Assembly (NCBI GenBank): GCA_023128035.1
Contig: JAGMES010000004.1
Coordinates: 12,455 to 76,454 of the forward strand
Direction: 5' to 3'
Source: Halanaerobiales bacterium
GTDB lineage: Bacteria; Bacillota_F; Halanaerobiia; DY22613
DNA: 64,000 nt
Positions 45,986 to 54,781 of the stretch are shown here, in pieces. The position numbers and the translations under genes are program-made. Positions within the stretch are counted from its first letter, which is position 1. The number at the start of each line of letters is the position of its first letter. Under the pieces are notes generated by a model. The model was given only the letters and a program-made list of their open reading frames with translations. It was not told where the DNA came from and searched no databases.

Positions 45986-46086
45986 TTATGCATCAATGTT
46001 GTTTTTTCCTATTTCTTCATATGCTAGAGCATCACATATTGCAGGATCATTAATAAGTTTTTCGAGTAAAAAGGAAAAAATATTTA
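45986..46086 (-). pseudogene. C-terminal coding remnant on the minus strand, unidentified
   Basis: The minus strand reads LLEKLINDPAICDALAYEEI followed by GKNNIDA and stop, with the bidirectional terminator immediately after. No start or upstream portion remains. The family is not recognised. Confidence 0.3.
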
Positions 46087-46119
46087 AGTGTAGAAATATA
46101 ACTAATAGAAAAGAATTAA

Positions 46120-46349
46120 TCGAGGGGGAAGAAAATGATTTATTTAATTTTATCTATTTTTTGATAAGTTTATTTTATATAATAAAGGAAAGGAAAAAAG
46201 TAACTATACAGGAGTTGACGGTGGGGCTTTTAGTTGGAATTCCGAATCTCTTTTCTTCATTCTTTTTAATTCTTGCTTTAAACTCAGTCAAAACCGCTAT
46301 TGCCTTTCCTGTTTTTAGTGCTGGAACTATAGTTTTGATTAATATTTAG
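46120..46349 (+). pseudogene. Remnant of an EamA/DMT-family transporter
   Basis: The last 55 codons encode VGLLVGIPNLFSSFFLILAL and AIAFPVFSAGTIVLI, which look like membrane segments near the end of EamA-type drug/metabolite transporters. The usual ten-helix protein is reduced to about two or three helices. The frame upstream contains terminator and minus-strand remnant sequence. The stop lies just before the ribosome binding site of the next gene. Confidence 0.5.
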
Positions 46350-46360
46350 GAGGGATTACT

Positions 46361-47731
46361 ATTAGGAAGTCATATATAATATTTTTGATCATGTTATTAT
46401 TTCTTTTTTCTTCACAGCAGGTTAGTTCGCAAAATAAAAAAATAAGGCGGGAATTTTTACTATATTGCGAGCTTGACGATGAAAAAATAGTAAATTTAAA
46501 TAATTTTATTGAAGTTGCTGAGGAAAAATCGAATTCAATAACAATAATGGCTGTTGGAGATATTATGATGCATTTACCACAGGTAAAGTCAGGATTAACC
46601 GATGATGGATATGATTTTAATTACTTTTTTCAGTATGTTAAACCGATTTTTACTGAGGCCGATTTTGTAATTGGAAATTTGGAAACAACTTTCGCCGGGC
46701 CAGCTCGTACCTTCACTGGCTACCCAGCATTTAACTCTCCCGATGAACTGGCCATTGCTTTAAAAGAGTCGGGATTTAATATTATTACAACAGCAAACAA
46801 TCATTCGCTTGACAAAGGGGAATCAGGTCTTTTACGTACATTAGATCAGCTTGATTTGCTTGGGTTAGCCCATACAGGAACTTTCCGCACACAAGAGGAA
46901 CAGACTGAAATATGCGTGGTTGAGAAAAATGGTATTTCTATGGCTGTATTAGCCTATACATATGGAACTAATGTACCGATTTCAGAGGGTAAAGGGTATT
47001 TAGTCAACGTAATAGATTTACATAAAATGAAAACAGAGATTGATAAAGCTCATCAAATTGGTGTGGATTTAGTTTTAGTATCTGTTCACTTTGGTGAGGA
47101 GTATCAAAGGAGACCGAATAAAAAACAACATATGATAGTTGACTATCTATTTTCGTGTGGAGTAGATTTGATAATTGGTAGCCATCCTCATGTTTTGCAA
47201 CCTTACAAAATTTATGAGTGGTTTACTGCAATGGGAGAACCCAGAAAAGGTGTTGTTAGTTATTCACTGGGAAACTTCATTTCTAACCAGAGAACATTTC
47301 CTCGAAATTTTGGAGGCATTCTTTCTGTAGAGATTGAAAAAAACGATAAAAAAACTGAGATTAAAGAAGTAGGATTTATTCAGACTTATGTATATAGATA
47401 TTATAACATGGACAAACATTTTTATCGAGTATTGCCTATGAAAGACTTTCTTGATTCCAAAGATTTGTGGAAATTGGAAGAAGCAGATTATCAATTATTT
47501 AAAAAACAATACGAAGAAATTAATCAACAGGTGTCTTCTTTATTGGGTGACTCGCGAACTTCTTTTGAGCTTTGTGATATTTATACGATAAAAGCAGGAG
47601 ATAATCTCTACAATATAGCTAAGAATTTTAATACCACAGTAATGAAAATAACTGAGGTTAATCCTTATATTATTCCTCAGCGATTACAGATCGGGGAAAT
47701 GATTTATGTGCCAAAACGCACTACAGATTAG
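46361..47731 (+). CDS. Exported CapA-like metallophosphatase domain protein with C-terminal LysM
   Basis: Residues about 50-300 are a CapA/PGA-synthesis-type domain of the calcineurin-like superfamily (MAVGDIMMH, GNLETTFAGP, TANNHSLDKGESG, IIGSHPHVLQPY, YSLGNFISNQ). The last 45 residues are a LysM wall-binding domain (YTIKAGDNLYNIAKNFN). An ATT start at 46361 is proposed: AGGAGGG lies 6 nt before it and translation gives a full signal peptide beginning RKSYIIFLIMLLFLF. Starting at TTG 46385 or ATG 46391 would remove the positive residues and leave no ribosome binding site. The role may be in polyglutamate or cell-wall polymer metabolism on the outer surface; no other cap genes are adjacent. 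Confidence 0.8.
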   Translation: MRKSYIIFLIMLLFLFSSQQVSSQNKKIRREFLLYCELDDEKIVNLNNFIEVAEEKSNSITIMAVGDIMMHLPQVKSGLTDDGYDFNYFFQYVKPIFTEADFVIGNLETTFAGPARTFTGYPAFNSPDELAIALKESGFNIITTANNHSLDKGESGLLRTLDQLDLLGLAHTGTFRTQEEQTEICVVEKNGISMAVLAYTYGTNVPISEGKGYLVNVIDLHKMKTEIDKAHQIGVDLVLVSVHFGEEYQRRPNKKQHMIVDYLFSCGVDLIIGSHPHVLQPYKIYEWFTAMGEPRKGVVSYSLGNFISNQRTFPRNFGGILSVEIEKNDKKTEIKEVGFIQTYVYRYYNMDKHFYRVLPMKDFLDSKDLWKLEEADYQLFKKQYEEINQQVSSLLGDSRTSFELCDIYTIKAGDNLYNIAKNFNTTVMKITEVNPYIIPQRLQIGEMIYVPKRTTD

Positions 47732-47811
47732 AAATTTTCATTTATTAGTCATTAGTTAATACTTATTAGTCACTACTGATTTCTATACTTTCGTATTCTA
47801 AGTTTATGCAT

Positions 47812-47961
47812 TGGCATGTACTTAAAATTGGTGACGCCTAAGTCAGCTTGATCTCAAATATATTTAAGTATTGATAAATTTCATACTAAATATAGTTTAG
47901 CTAAATAACATTAAGCTTACACGAGCTGACTTTTGAAGGAACGTTTTTTAAGTACATGCCA
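47812..47961 (-). repeat. Hairpin element, copy 1 (possible structured RNA or mobile repeat)
   Basis: A 150-bp element bounded by 16-bp perfect inverted repeats (TGGCATGTACTTAAAA at the left). Read on the minus strand, it shares ACGTTCCTTCAAAAGTCAGC near one end and GACTTAGGCGTC near the other with the copy at 54782-54957. The terminal stems of the two copies differ at three positions on both sides, keeping the pairing. No coding potential seen. Confidence 0.75.
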
Positions 47962-48017
47962 TCCTTCAAACAATAGCAAACCTAACATGAAACGAAGCAA
48001 AGAGTTAAGCCGAGTTG

Positions 48018-48518
48018 TTATTGCGAGTTATACATCCCGTGACTTTGCATGTAGTTAAAGATACCTTCTCCATGTTGCTGTTCTTCTTTTTGAATATGAT
48101 TTAATACCTGGCGAACTGCTGAATTGGTGCATTCAAAAATGGCAATATTGTAAGCCCCTGAAATATACTTTTCCGACATTAGAAGGTCACTACAAAGTGC
48201 TGCATCATTTTGATTTAGAGTTCCACCTGTTGATTGCATCTGAGTTTGCATATTGCCTTGAACTTGTGACATTTGTTGACCTGAACCTTGTGTTTGGCTT
48301 TGGGACTGATTCATCTGCGGAATTTGGCCACTTAAAATTTGATTAATAGTATTCAAGTGTTGCTGTTCTTGGGAAGCATAGTTTGTAAATAACTGTTTTA
48401 ATTCTTGGTCTTGAGTTAGAAGAGCATAGTTAGAGTACTTTTGGATACATAGTTCTTCGTGACTTTTTTGATCATGTAAAAGCATTTTTTCTTTTTGATT
48501 AAGATTTAATGTTGTCAA
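48018..48518 (-). CDS. CotF-like spore coat protein
   Basis: A 166-residue, mostly helical protein of the CotF/coat family. An N-terminal helical pair (KEKMLLHDQKSHEELCIQKY, QELKQLFTNYASQEQQHL) is followed by a Gln/Ser/Met-rich linker (about residues 70-100) and a second pair (CSDLLMSEKYISGAYNIAIF, VRQVLNHIQKEEQQHGEGI). TTG 48516-48518 is taken as the start because AAGGAGGTGG ends 5 nt before it; the longer GTG frame to 48536 runs through the site. Such proteins sit in the spore coat, or fold like ferritin-type bundles. It supports a sporulating host. Monocistronic and divergent from the SDR gene. Confidence 0.85.
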   Translation of the reverse strand: MTTLNLNQKEKMLLHDQKSHEELCIQKYSNYALLTQDQELKQLFTNYASQEQQHLNTINQILSGQIPQMNQSQSQTQGSGQQMSQVQGNMQTQMQSTGGTLNQNDAALCSDLLMSEKYISGAYNIAIFECTNSAVRQVLNHIQKEEQQHGEGIFNYMQSHGMYNSQ

Positions 48519-48643
48519 TATATCCACCTCCTTCACTTATGTTTCCCCTTAAACGAATAATTTATTATCATAGCTAATTATAAAATAACTTTTATGAACA
48601 TAGATTTGAAAGAGAAAAATATTTTAGCGATCGGAGGTAAAAT

Positions 48644-49624
48644 ATGATTGCGGTTACAGGATCAACAGGTCATATTGGAAATGTTTTGGTTAGGGAACTC
48701 TTAAAACAAGAAGAGGAGGTACGGATAGTTATACCTCCATTTGAGAAAACAGCAAATTTAAAAGATTTAGATGTTGAAAAAGTTATTGGTGATGTAAGAG
48801 ATGTTGATAGTTTGTTGCGAGCTTTTGATGGAGTTGATGTAGTCTATCATTTGGCCGGGATAGTATCAATTTTACCAGGGAAAAGTAAACTACTAGATGA
48901 TGTGAATGTAAAAGGAACAAATAACGTGATTCAAGCGTGCTTAAAATCGGGAGTTCGTCGATTGATTTATACAAGTTCGGTTCACGCTTTTGTTGAACCA
49001 CCAGATGGGGTAGTAATTGATGAAAGTCAACAGTTTGATCCTGAAAAAGTATTTGGAGAATATGCTAAGTCAAAAGCACGAGCGACTTTGGAAGTATTTA
49101 GAGGTATACAAGCTGGACTTGACATTGTAATAGTATTTCCAACAGGAGTTATTGGCCCATATGATTATAAACCTTCTGAAATGGGCCAACTTATTAAAGA
49201 TTTCGCTCAAAAGAAAGTAAAAGCTTATATCAGCGGAGCGTACAATTTTGTTGATGTCCGGGATGTGGCAAAAGGTCTTATTTTAAGTTGTAAAAAAGGA
49301 TGTTGTGGTGAAGGCTATATCCTATCAGGTTCAAGAATTACTGTTAAAGAATTAATTTTATTGATAGAAGATATAACAGGAATTAAAACACCAACTATTA
49401 AAATACCGACCTGGTTAGCGAAAACACTTGCAATTTTTACTCCTTTATATTATAATTTAACCAATATGCCGCCACGATTTACCTCTTATTCAATACGTGT
49501 CCTACATTCTAATTCTATGATCAGTTGTGAAAAGGCATCTCGCGAATTAGGTTATTCTTCTCGACCTATTAGAGAAACCATTGCAGATAGCTTAAAGTGG
49601 TTTAGAGAAACAGGGAGATTGTAA
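48644..49624 (+). CDS. NAD(P)-dependent epimerase/dehydratase, extended SDR
   Basis: A 326-residue extended short-chain dehydrogenase with the nucleotide-binding TGSTGHIG loop at residues 5-12, HLAG, and the YAKSK catalytic Tyr-Lys pair preceded by TSSVHAF. The outline resembles dihydroflavonol reductase/3-beta-HSD-like members that reduce ketones on varied small molecules. The natural substrate is unknown. CGGAGGTAA lies 8 nt before ATG. It is followed 63 nt later by the DUF212 gene and may be co-transcribed with it. Confidence 0.8.
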   Translation: MIAVTGSTGHIGNVLVRELLKQEEEVRIVIPPFEKTANLKDLDVEKVIGDVRDVDSLLRAFDGVDVVYHLAGIVSILPGKSKLLDDVNVKGTNNVIQACLKSGVRRLIYTSSVHAFVEPPDGVVIDESQQFDPEKVFGEYAKSKARATLEVFRGIQAGLDIVIVFPTGVIGPYDYKPSEMGQLIKDFAQKKVKAYISGAYNFVDVRDVAKGLILSCKKGCCGEGYILSGSRITVKELILLIEDITGIKTPTIKIPTWLAKTLAIFTPLYYNLTNMPPRFTSYSIRVLHSNSMISCEKASRELGYSSRPIRETIADSLKWFRETGRL

Positions 49625-49687
49625 AATATAAAATTAGTTATAATGCTCTTCTATAGTAGTTCCAGATTTGTTAAAGGATGTGTTTTA

Positions 49688-50101
49688 ATGCATACAATAA
49701 CTATATCACTATCTGCTTTAATGCTTGCTCAAGTTCTTAAAATATTTACGATACGACCAATGTCGATTGCACATATTATGAAATCTGGTGGAATGCCTAG
49801 TTCTCACTCAGCAGCAGTTACATCTTTGGCAACTACAATTGGGTTTAAATATGGTTTTGCTTCAGATTTATTTGCTATTGTAACAGTATTTGCTTTGATA
49901 ATTATGTATGATGCAACTGGAGTAAGAAGAGCGGTCGGTGAACAAGCTAAGATTTTAAATCGGATTGTTGATGAGATCAGTACCGGACAAGATCCGGAGA
50001 TGATTTTTAAAGAATTAAAAGAATTCATCGGACATACTCCTGTTGAAGTATTTGGAGGTGCGTTTTTGGGGATAGCAATATCCTTGGTATGTAACTCATA
50101 A
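49688..50101 (+). CDS. Divergent PAP2 family (DUF212/YuiD) membrane protein
   Basis: A 137-residue integral membrane protein with the family signature IMKSGGMPSSHSAAVTSL and DATGVRRAVGEQAKILN, corresponding to degenerate PAP2 phosphatase motifs. There are about four hydrophobic segments. The end (EFIGHTPVEVFGGAFLGI) is typical too. ATG 49688 is chosen because AAAGGATG precedes it and the protein then begins with the first helix; the frame open from 49643 is longer but lacks a site. Function in the family is undefined, perhaps lipid phosphate metabolism. Confidence 0.85.
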   Translation: MHTITISLSALMLAQVLKIFTIRPMSIAHIMKSGGMPSSHSAAVTSLATTIGFKYGFASDLFAIVTVFALIIMYDATGVRRAVGEQAKILNRIVDEISTGQDPEMIFKELKEFIGHTPVEVFGGAFLGIAISLVCNS

Positions 50102-50142
50102 TCAATAATTTTTTTTTACATATCCAATAACTATTATAAAAT

Positions 50143-50186
50143 AAAAAGAAAAGAGGTCGAAAATAATTTCGACCTCTTTTCTTTTT
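50143..50186. terminator. Bidirectional terminator between DUF212 and subtilisin genes
   Basis: Twenty-bp perfect arms (starting AAAAAGAAAAGAGGTCG) with an ATAA loop. A-rich and T-rich ends serve both converging genes. Confidence 0.95.
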
Positions 50187-50197
50187 AATATTAAAGA

Positions 50198-51379
50198 TTA
50201 ATAATTTATAGCTTCCCAAACGTCGATTTCACCTGCACCTTGCAGACCCCACTCTAAGCCGAGATCATGGGCGGTATTCATTAGAGCTGTTTTAACTTGA
50301 TCAGGTGTCCAGCTTGGATTAGCTTGAAGAATCAGAGCAACCGCACCAGCTACATTTGGAGTAGCCATAGAAGTACCGGAATAAGCTACCCAACCTGTAG
50401 TGTTAGCTTCACAGGAGAGGATTCCAACACCAGGAGCACAAAAATCTGGCTTTAAATCGCCATATTTTGTTGGCCCGCGACTGGAGAAACGAGCGATTTC
50501 ATCATCTGTCCAGGTAATTGTATTTTTATCATCAGCAGCACCAACAGTAATGATAGTAGGCTCAATACCTGGGGAGTCAATACTTCTAGGTCTTGGACCA
50601 CTGTTTCCAGCAGCAATGCAGGATACTACACCATCATTGATCCATGCATTTTTTAGAGCAACACACAAAGGATCATCTTCAGGAGCAGAAGTAGCTCTTC
50701 CGCCTAAGGACATGGAGATAACATCTGCACCTTGTTGTATAGCCCACTCTATACCTGCAATGATATCGGAGTCATATCCTATTCCTTTGTCATTTAAAAC
50801 TTTTACTCCTATAAGATTGCAATCAGGAGCAATACCACGATTAGTGGTATCATGGCTACCTACGATACCTGCACAATGAGTTCCGTGACCATTATCATCA
50901 TAAGGAGTAGTTTGGCCATTGATAGTATCATACCAGGCAACTACTCGACCAGCAAGAGCAGGATGAGAACCATCGATTCCAGTGTCGAGAACTGCAACTT
51001 TAACATCTTGACCAGTATAACCAGCACTCCAAGCGTTAGGAGCAAAAACGGTAGGAGCGGCATAAATTAATGTGGCTTCCTTTTGGTTATCAGCACTGAT
51101 GAAAGCAACATTAGGATTATGGGATAATCCTTCGATGGCAGCAGATGGGAAAGTACCTGCAAAACCATTGAAAATTTTGAATTCGTTCTTAACTGTACCA
51201 TTTAAAGCATGAGGATTCATTCTGGCACTATCAACTAATCTAACGATTACTCTTACATGAGGTTTGTAGGTAATTTCATCAGCAACGGTTTGATCCATTT
51301 TGCCATTATTACCGGCAAACGCCATGCCTGTGATACTTAATATCAGTACTAAAACTAACAGAAAACTAAGTTTTTTCAT
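50198..51379 (-). CDS. Secreted subtilisin-like serine protease (S8)
   Basis: A 393-residue secreted protease precursor. The signal peptide spans about residues 1-22 (LSFLLVLVLILSITG). A propeptide of inhibitor I9 type follows (residues about 38-100, KPHVRVIVRLVD). The catalytic triad is Asp132 (AVLDTGID), His165 (NGHGTHCAG) and Ser337 (SGTSMATPNVAGA), with Asn259 of the oxyanion hole in AAGNSGP. All are present, so it should be active after export and self-processing. ATG 51379 follows an AAAAGGGGG site. It has its own promoter at 51500-51528 and ends at a shared bidirectional terminator. It probably supplies peptides by degrading extracellular protein. Confidence 0.93.
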   Translation of the reverse strand: MKKLSFLLVLVLILSITGMAFAGNNGKMDQTVADEITYKPHVRVIVRLVDSARMNPHALNGTVKNEFKIFNGFAGTFPSAAIEGLSHNPNVAFISADNQKEATLIYAAPTVFAPNAWSAGYTGQDVKVAVLDTGIDGSHPALAGRVVAWYDTINGQTTPYDDNGHGTHCAGIVGSHDTTNRGIAPDCNLIGVKVLNDKGIGYDSDIIAGIEWAIQQGADVISMSLGGRATSAPEDDPLCVALKNAWINDGVVSCIAAGNSGPRPRSIDSPGIEPTIITVGAADDKNTITWTDDEIARFSSRGPTKYGDLKPDFCAPGVGILSCEANTTGWVAYSGTSMATPNVAGAVALILQANPSWTPDQVKTALMNTAHDLGLEWGLQGAGEIDVWEAINY

Positions 51380-51787
51380 TCTTAAATTAGCCCCCTTTTA
51401 AAGTATACATTTTTTTCTGCAGAATAACTTTTGAATCGTTTTTTTAAATGCGCGCGATCATTTAAAATGCATATGTCTGCAAACAATATGCTTGATAATA
51501 TTATACAATAACTCTTGTAAAAAGTCAATAATTGTAAATTTATAAACGTTAGATAAATAATATAAATTAACAAATTATATTCTACAAACATGAAATTTAA
51601 GAATCTTAAATTTTAAAGAGATTTATGTCTTTTTTAGTGCCTAATAATATTTGTCTTCACAGTTTAAGAATTCCCTAAATATGAAGGGAATTAGTTAAAA
51701 ATGGCGAATATTTTAATTGTAGCTATAAAATATGAGTATAATAGTAAAATAAAGACTTGTTTGTACTTTACGAAAGGGAGAATGATG
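51380..51787. other. Intergenic region between divergent protease genes
   Basis: Holds the minus-strand promoter above and an about 120-nt leader with a short GCGCGC-containing patch near 51450. The right part carries the ribosome binding site of the aminopeptidase gene. Nothing else recognised. Confidence 0.5.
51500..51528 (-). promoter_or_regulatory. Sigma-A-type promoter of the subtilisin gene
   Basis: On the minus strand TTGACT and a perfect TATAAT lie 17 bp apart, about 120 nt upstream of the start codon. The match is close to consensus. Confidence 0.8.
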
Positions 51788-52828
51788 ATGAAAACTAAAA
51801 TTAACCGTGAGTATCTTTTGAAAATTTTAGAAGATTTATTACGCACACCTAGTCCGAGTGGGTTTTGCCATCAGATTATGGAGAAAGTTGAGTTAGAAGC
51901 CAAAAACTTAGGCTATGATTTTGAGATGATTAAAAAAGGTTGTGGTGTGATTACAGTCCCTGGTAAAAACGATGACTACACCGTGGGATTATCTGCACAT
52001 GTAGATACTTTAGGTGGAATGGTGCGTTCTATCAAAGGTTCTGGTCACCTTCGCTTTACTTCTATTGGTGGTTATATGATGTCCACAGTTGAAGGTGAGT
52101 ACTGTAAGATTCACACTAGAGATGGACGGATTTATGAAGGCACTGTTCTAACTACCAAACCTTCGGTTCATGTTTTCACTGATGCACAGGAGCAGAAACG
52201 AGAAGAAGCTAATATGGAAATTCGAATCGATGAGATAGTGAAATCAAAAGAAGATGTAGAGAATTTGGGAATTCAAGTTGGTGATTTTATCTCCTTTGAC
52301 CCTCGCACAGTAATCAAGGAAAATGGATTTATCAAATCACGACATTTAGATGACAAGGCAGGCGTTGCTATTCTTTTTGGGTTGTTAGAAATGATAAAAC
52401 GCCAAGAAGTAACTCCTCTTCATACTATTAAGATTCTCATTTCCACATATGAAGAGGTAGGACATGGTGCAGCTTATATTCCTGATGACATCAATGAGTT
52501 TTTAGCTGTAGATATGGGCGCTATGGGTGATGACCTTTCTTGTACAGAGCAGGATGTTTCAATTTGTGCAAAAGATTCGTCTGGTCCATATGATTATCAT
52601 ATGGTGAGTAGATTGATTGAATTAGCTAAAGAAAATAAATTGAATTATGCAATCGATATTTATCCTCGTTATGGCTCTGATGTTTCAGCAGCTTTACATG
52701 GTGGAAATAATATTCGTGGCGCGTTAATTGGCCCGGGTGTTCATGCCTCACATGGTCAAGAACGTACGCATCTTGATGGACTTTTAAACTCTATTACTCT
52801 TTTGGCAGCTTATATTCAGGAGCAATAG
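51788..52828 (+). CDS. M42-family metalloaminopeptidase
   Basis: A cytoplasmic two-metal aminopeptidase that forms large tetrahedral complexes in known members and trims peptides. Motifs are complete: AHVDTLGG (first His and Asp), RHLDDKAG (bridging Asp), STYEEVGHG (catalytic Glu pair), VDMGAMG and HASHGQERTH (last His). Three ATG codons lie in a row at 51782, 51785 and 51788. The last is preferred for a 7-nt spacing from AAAGGGAG. The next gene begins 2 nt after its stop. Together with the secreted subtilisin transcribed the other way, it suggests protein and peptide use as nutrients. Confidence 0.9.
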   Translation: MKTKINREYLLKILEDLLRTPSPSGFCHQIMEKVELEAKNLGYDFEMIKKGCGVITVPGKNDDYTVGLSAHVDTLGGMVRSIKGSGHLRFTSIGGYMMSTVEGEYCKIHTRDGRIYEGTVLTTKPSVHVFTDAQEQKREEANMEIRIDEIVKSKEDVENLGIQVGDFISFDPRTVIKENGFIKSRHLDDKAGVAILFGLLEMIKRQEVTPLHTIKILISTYEEVGHGAAYIPDDINEFLAVDMGAMGDDLSCTEQDVSICAKDSSGPYDYHMVSRLIELAKENKLNYAIDIYPRYGSDVSAALHGGNNIRGALIGPGVHASHGQERTHLDGLLNSITLLAAYIQEQ

Positions 52829-52830
52829 TT

Positions 52831-53370
52831 ATGGGACATTGGGATGAACATTTAGCTATTCAAACATTTATTAATGACCTAACATCTGATTTAAATCTTC
52901 CATGGCTAAATGAGGATGTGACCGCTTTTTTGATGGGGATTGCCCAACATGAAATTTATGATCTAGTTGTTAATGAGCGACCAATTCAGGTGAATCGAAT
53001 TGATTTTAAAAACATTGATTTGTTTAAAGAAGAGATGCCTTCTATATATCTTAATCTTGTAGGTATAGGCATTGCTTTTTGGAAGACTTTTAAAAGATAT
53101 AATGAAGAAAAAGATAAAGATAAATTACGTCACCGTCTCCTAGGTCTTTTAGGAGCGGTGACTCCTGATATTTTAGAAGGTCTTCGTTTAATTCTTCTTC
53201 CTAACGGTTTGAAAGCATGGGAACAGGGGAATGCTAGTAGTTTCCACATTAATCAGAAAAATTGGAAATACCCTATTGATACATTTAATGATCCTGAAAA
53301 AGATTTAAAACGTAGAGAATTGATGCAGAATCTGACTTTATCTATAGAATTATTTAAAATTCGTTTTTGA
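52831..53370 (+). CDS. Uncharacterised protein translationally coupled to the M42 peptidase
   Basis: A 179-residue soluble protein beginning MGHWDEHLAIQTFINDL. The middle segment HRLLGLLGAVTPDILEG resembles the C-terminal helix region of some membrane-bound hydrolase-like or zinc-dependent PLC-like families, but no firm match can be made. Its ATG starts 2 nt after the peptidase stop with no own strong ribosome binding site, so translation likely depends on coupling. It could assist or regulate the peptidase, as inferred only from position. Confidence 0.65.
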   Translation: MGHWDEHLAIQTFINDLTSDLNLPWLNEDVTAFLMGIAQHEIYDLVVNERPIQVNRIDFKNIDLFKEEMPSIYLNLVGIGIAFWKTFKRYNEEKDKDKLRHRLLGLLGAVTPDILEGLRLILLPNGLKAWEQGNASSFHINQKNWKYPIDTFNDPEKDLKRRELMQNLTLSIELFKIRF

Positions 53371-53435
53371 GCAGGATTTTTTTAAAAAAATATTTCCATA
53401 AAATAACACGTAAAAAACAAATTAGAAATTTTGTC

Positions 53436-53464
53436 TTGAAAAATATACTTTTAAAGTGTATAAT
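53436..53464 (+). promoter_or_regulatory. Sigma-A-type promoter of the MFS transporter gene
   Basis: TTGAAA and TATAAT are separated by 17 bp, about 60 nt before the transporter start. Confidence 0.75.
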
Positions 53465-53524
53465 AAATGTATAAGTTTATGTAATTCTGAATATATTTTT
53501 TTGAGGAAGGATAGGGTGATATAG

Positions 53525-54763
53525 ATGAAGGGGGTGCAATTTCAGGGACTTAAAGGATTTTCGATAGACTATTGGCTATTGATTACTGGTGATTTTGTAT
53601 CTAAGATGGGTAGTAATATTTTTGGTTGGGCCATTTCTTTATATATACTTAAGAGCACTGGATCATCCATGGCCTTAGGATTTACTTTAGCTTTAATGAC
53701 ATTACCTCCTGTATTAATAAGCACAATCGGAGGAGTTTATGTAGATAGATATTCCAAAAAAATGTTTATTGTAGGAACAGATATAATACGGGGTATTCTA
53801 TTTATGATTTTTGCTTACCTATCATGGAAGAATAATTTAACTCCAACTTTAATTTACATATTTGTATTTGTTGAAGGAATTTTTAAAGCAATATTTAGAC
53901 CTGCGGTATTTGCTGCAATGCCTTTGCTAGTAAAAGGTGAAAAAATTCTTCAAGCGAAGGCTTTTAATCAATCGATGACAAATCTATCAATAATGAGTAC
54001 TCCTATTTTAGCGAGTATTTTTTTTAGAAAATATGGTATCTTTGTAATCAGTCTTGTGAATGCATTTTCATTTATCTTTTCAGCCATTTCAGAAATGTTT
54101 ATTCACATTCCTGAAAAAAAATTAGCAAAAGGTGAAAAAGTATATGTCAAGCGAGATTTAAAAGAGAGTTTTCAAATTTTATCACAACTGAAAGTGCTTT
54201 TTGTAATAACAGTCATGTTAGCGTTTACAAATTTAATTTCTGTTCCGTTGAATATGACTTTGCCCATGTCTTTGATACAGGGTTCGTTGAGATTAGGTGA
54301 AACAGAATGGGGAATTTTTAGAACCATATTTGTAATGGGTGGATTTTGCGGAGCAACTTTCAATACTTTCTTCAAGACACGTTGGACTACCTATAAAAGC
54401 ATCTTTATCGGTATGGTAATTCATGGAGTGATATATGCTGGAATGGGTGCGACAGTTAATTTCTATCTGATTTTAATTATCTCTTTTCTAAATGGTCTGG
54501 TTACTAGTATAGTTAATATAAACTTAAGTACTTTAACAACCCGTATTTCTCCTAGAGAACATTTAGGCAAGATTTCAGGACTAACTAGCGCCATTTCTAA
54601 TTTCTTCAATCCGGTTAGTTATATTTTAGGATCTTTTATTGCAGAGATTATCGGAGTTAGGAGAGTTTATATCTTATTTGGTTGGCTTTATGTTGCAGTT
54701 GTTATTTTATTTTTAGGAAGACAGAGTATCCAGAGAGAAGCACAGAGAACAGTTAATTTTTAG
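53525..54763 (+). CDS. Major facilitator superfamily exporter (MFS_3 / EntS-like)
   Basis: A 412-residue protein with about 12 hydrophobic segments. The loop GGVYVDRYSKKMFIVGTD after the second helix is the MFS motif A, and the first helix region LLITGDFVSKMGSNIFGWA resembles the enterobactin exporter/macrolide efflux group. Such proteins expel small hydrophobic molecules by proton antiport. ATG 53525 is preceded by GGATAGGGTGAT. The gene is monocistronic with its own promoter, and a hairpin element follows. The substrate is unknown; it is 34 kb from the lipopeptide gene, so a link is not supported. Confidence 0.85.
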   Translation: MKGVQFQGLKGFSIDYWLLITGDFVSKMGSNIFGWAISLYILKSTGSSMALGFTLALMTLPPVLISTIGGVYVDRYSKKMFIVGTDIIRGILFMIFAYLSWKNNLTPTLIYIFVFVEGIFKAIFRPAVFAAMPLLVKGEKILQAKAFNQSMTNLSIMSTPILASIFFRKYGIFVISLVNAFSFIFSAISEMFIHIPEKKLAKGEKVYVKRDLKESFQILSQLKVLFVITVMLAFTNLISVPLNMTLPMSLIQGSLRLGETEWGIFRTIFVMGGFCGATFNTFFKTRWTTYKSIFIGMVIHGVIYAGMGATVNFYLILIISFLNGLVTSIVNINLSTLTTRISPREHLGKISGLTSAISNFFNPVSYILGSFIAEIIGVRRVYILFGWLYVAVVILFLGRQSIQREAQRTVNF

Positions 54764-54781
54764 TTAATCATTATTCGTGTG

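Noticed and set aside
50400..51070. Plus-strand frames opposite the subtilisin gene
   Set aside because: They are shadows of the well-supported S8 protease on the minus strand.
53525..54763. MFS protein as the exporter of the lipopeptide or of the RiPP
   Set aside because: It is a separate transcription unit 13 kb or more from either, with no shared regulatory element.
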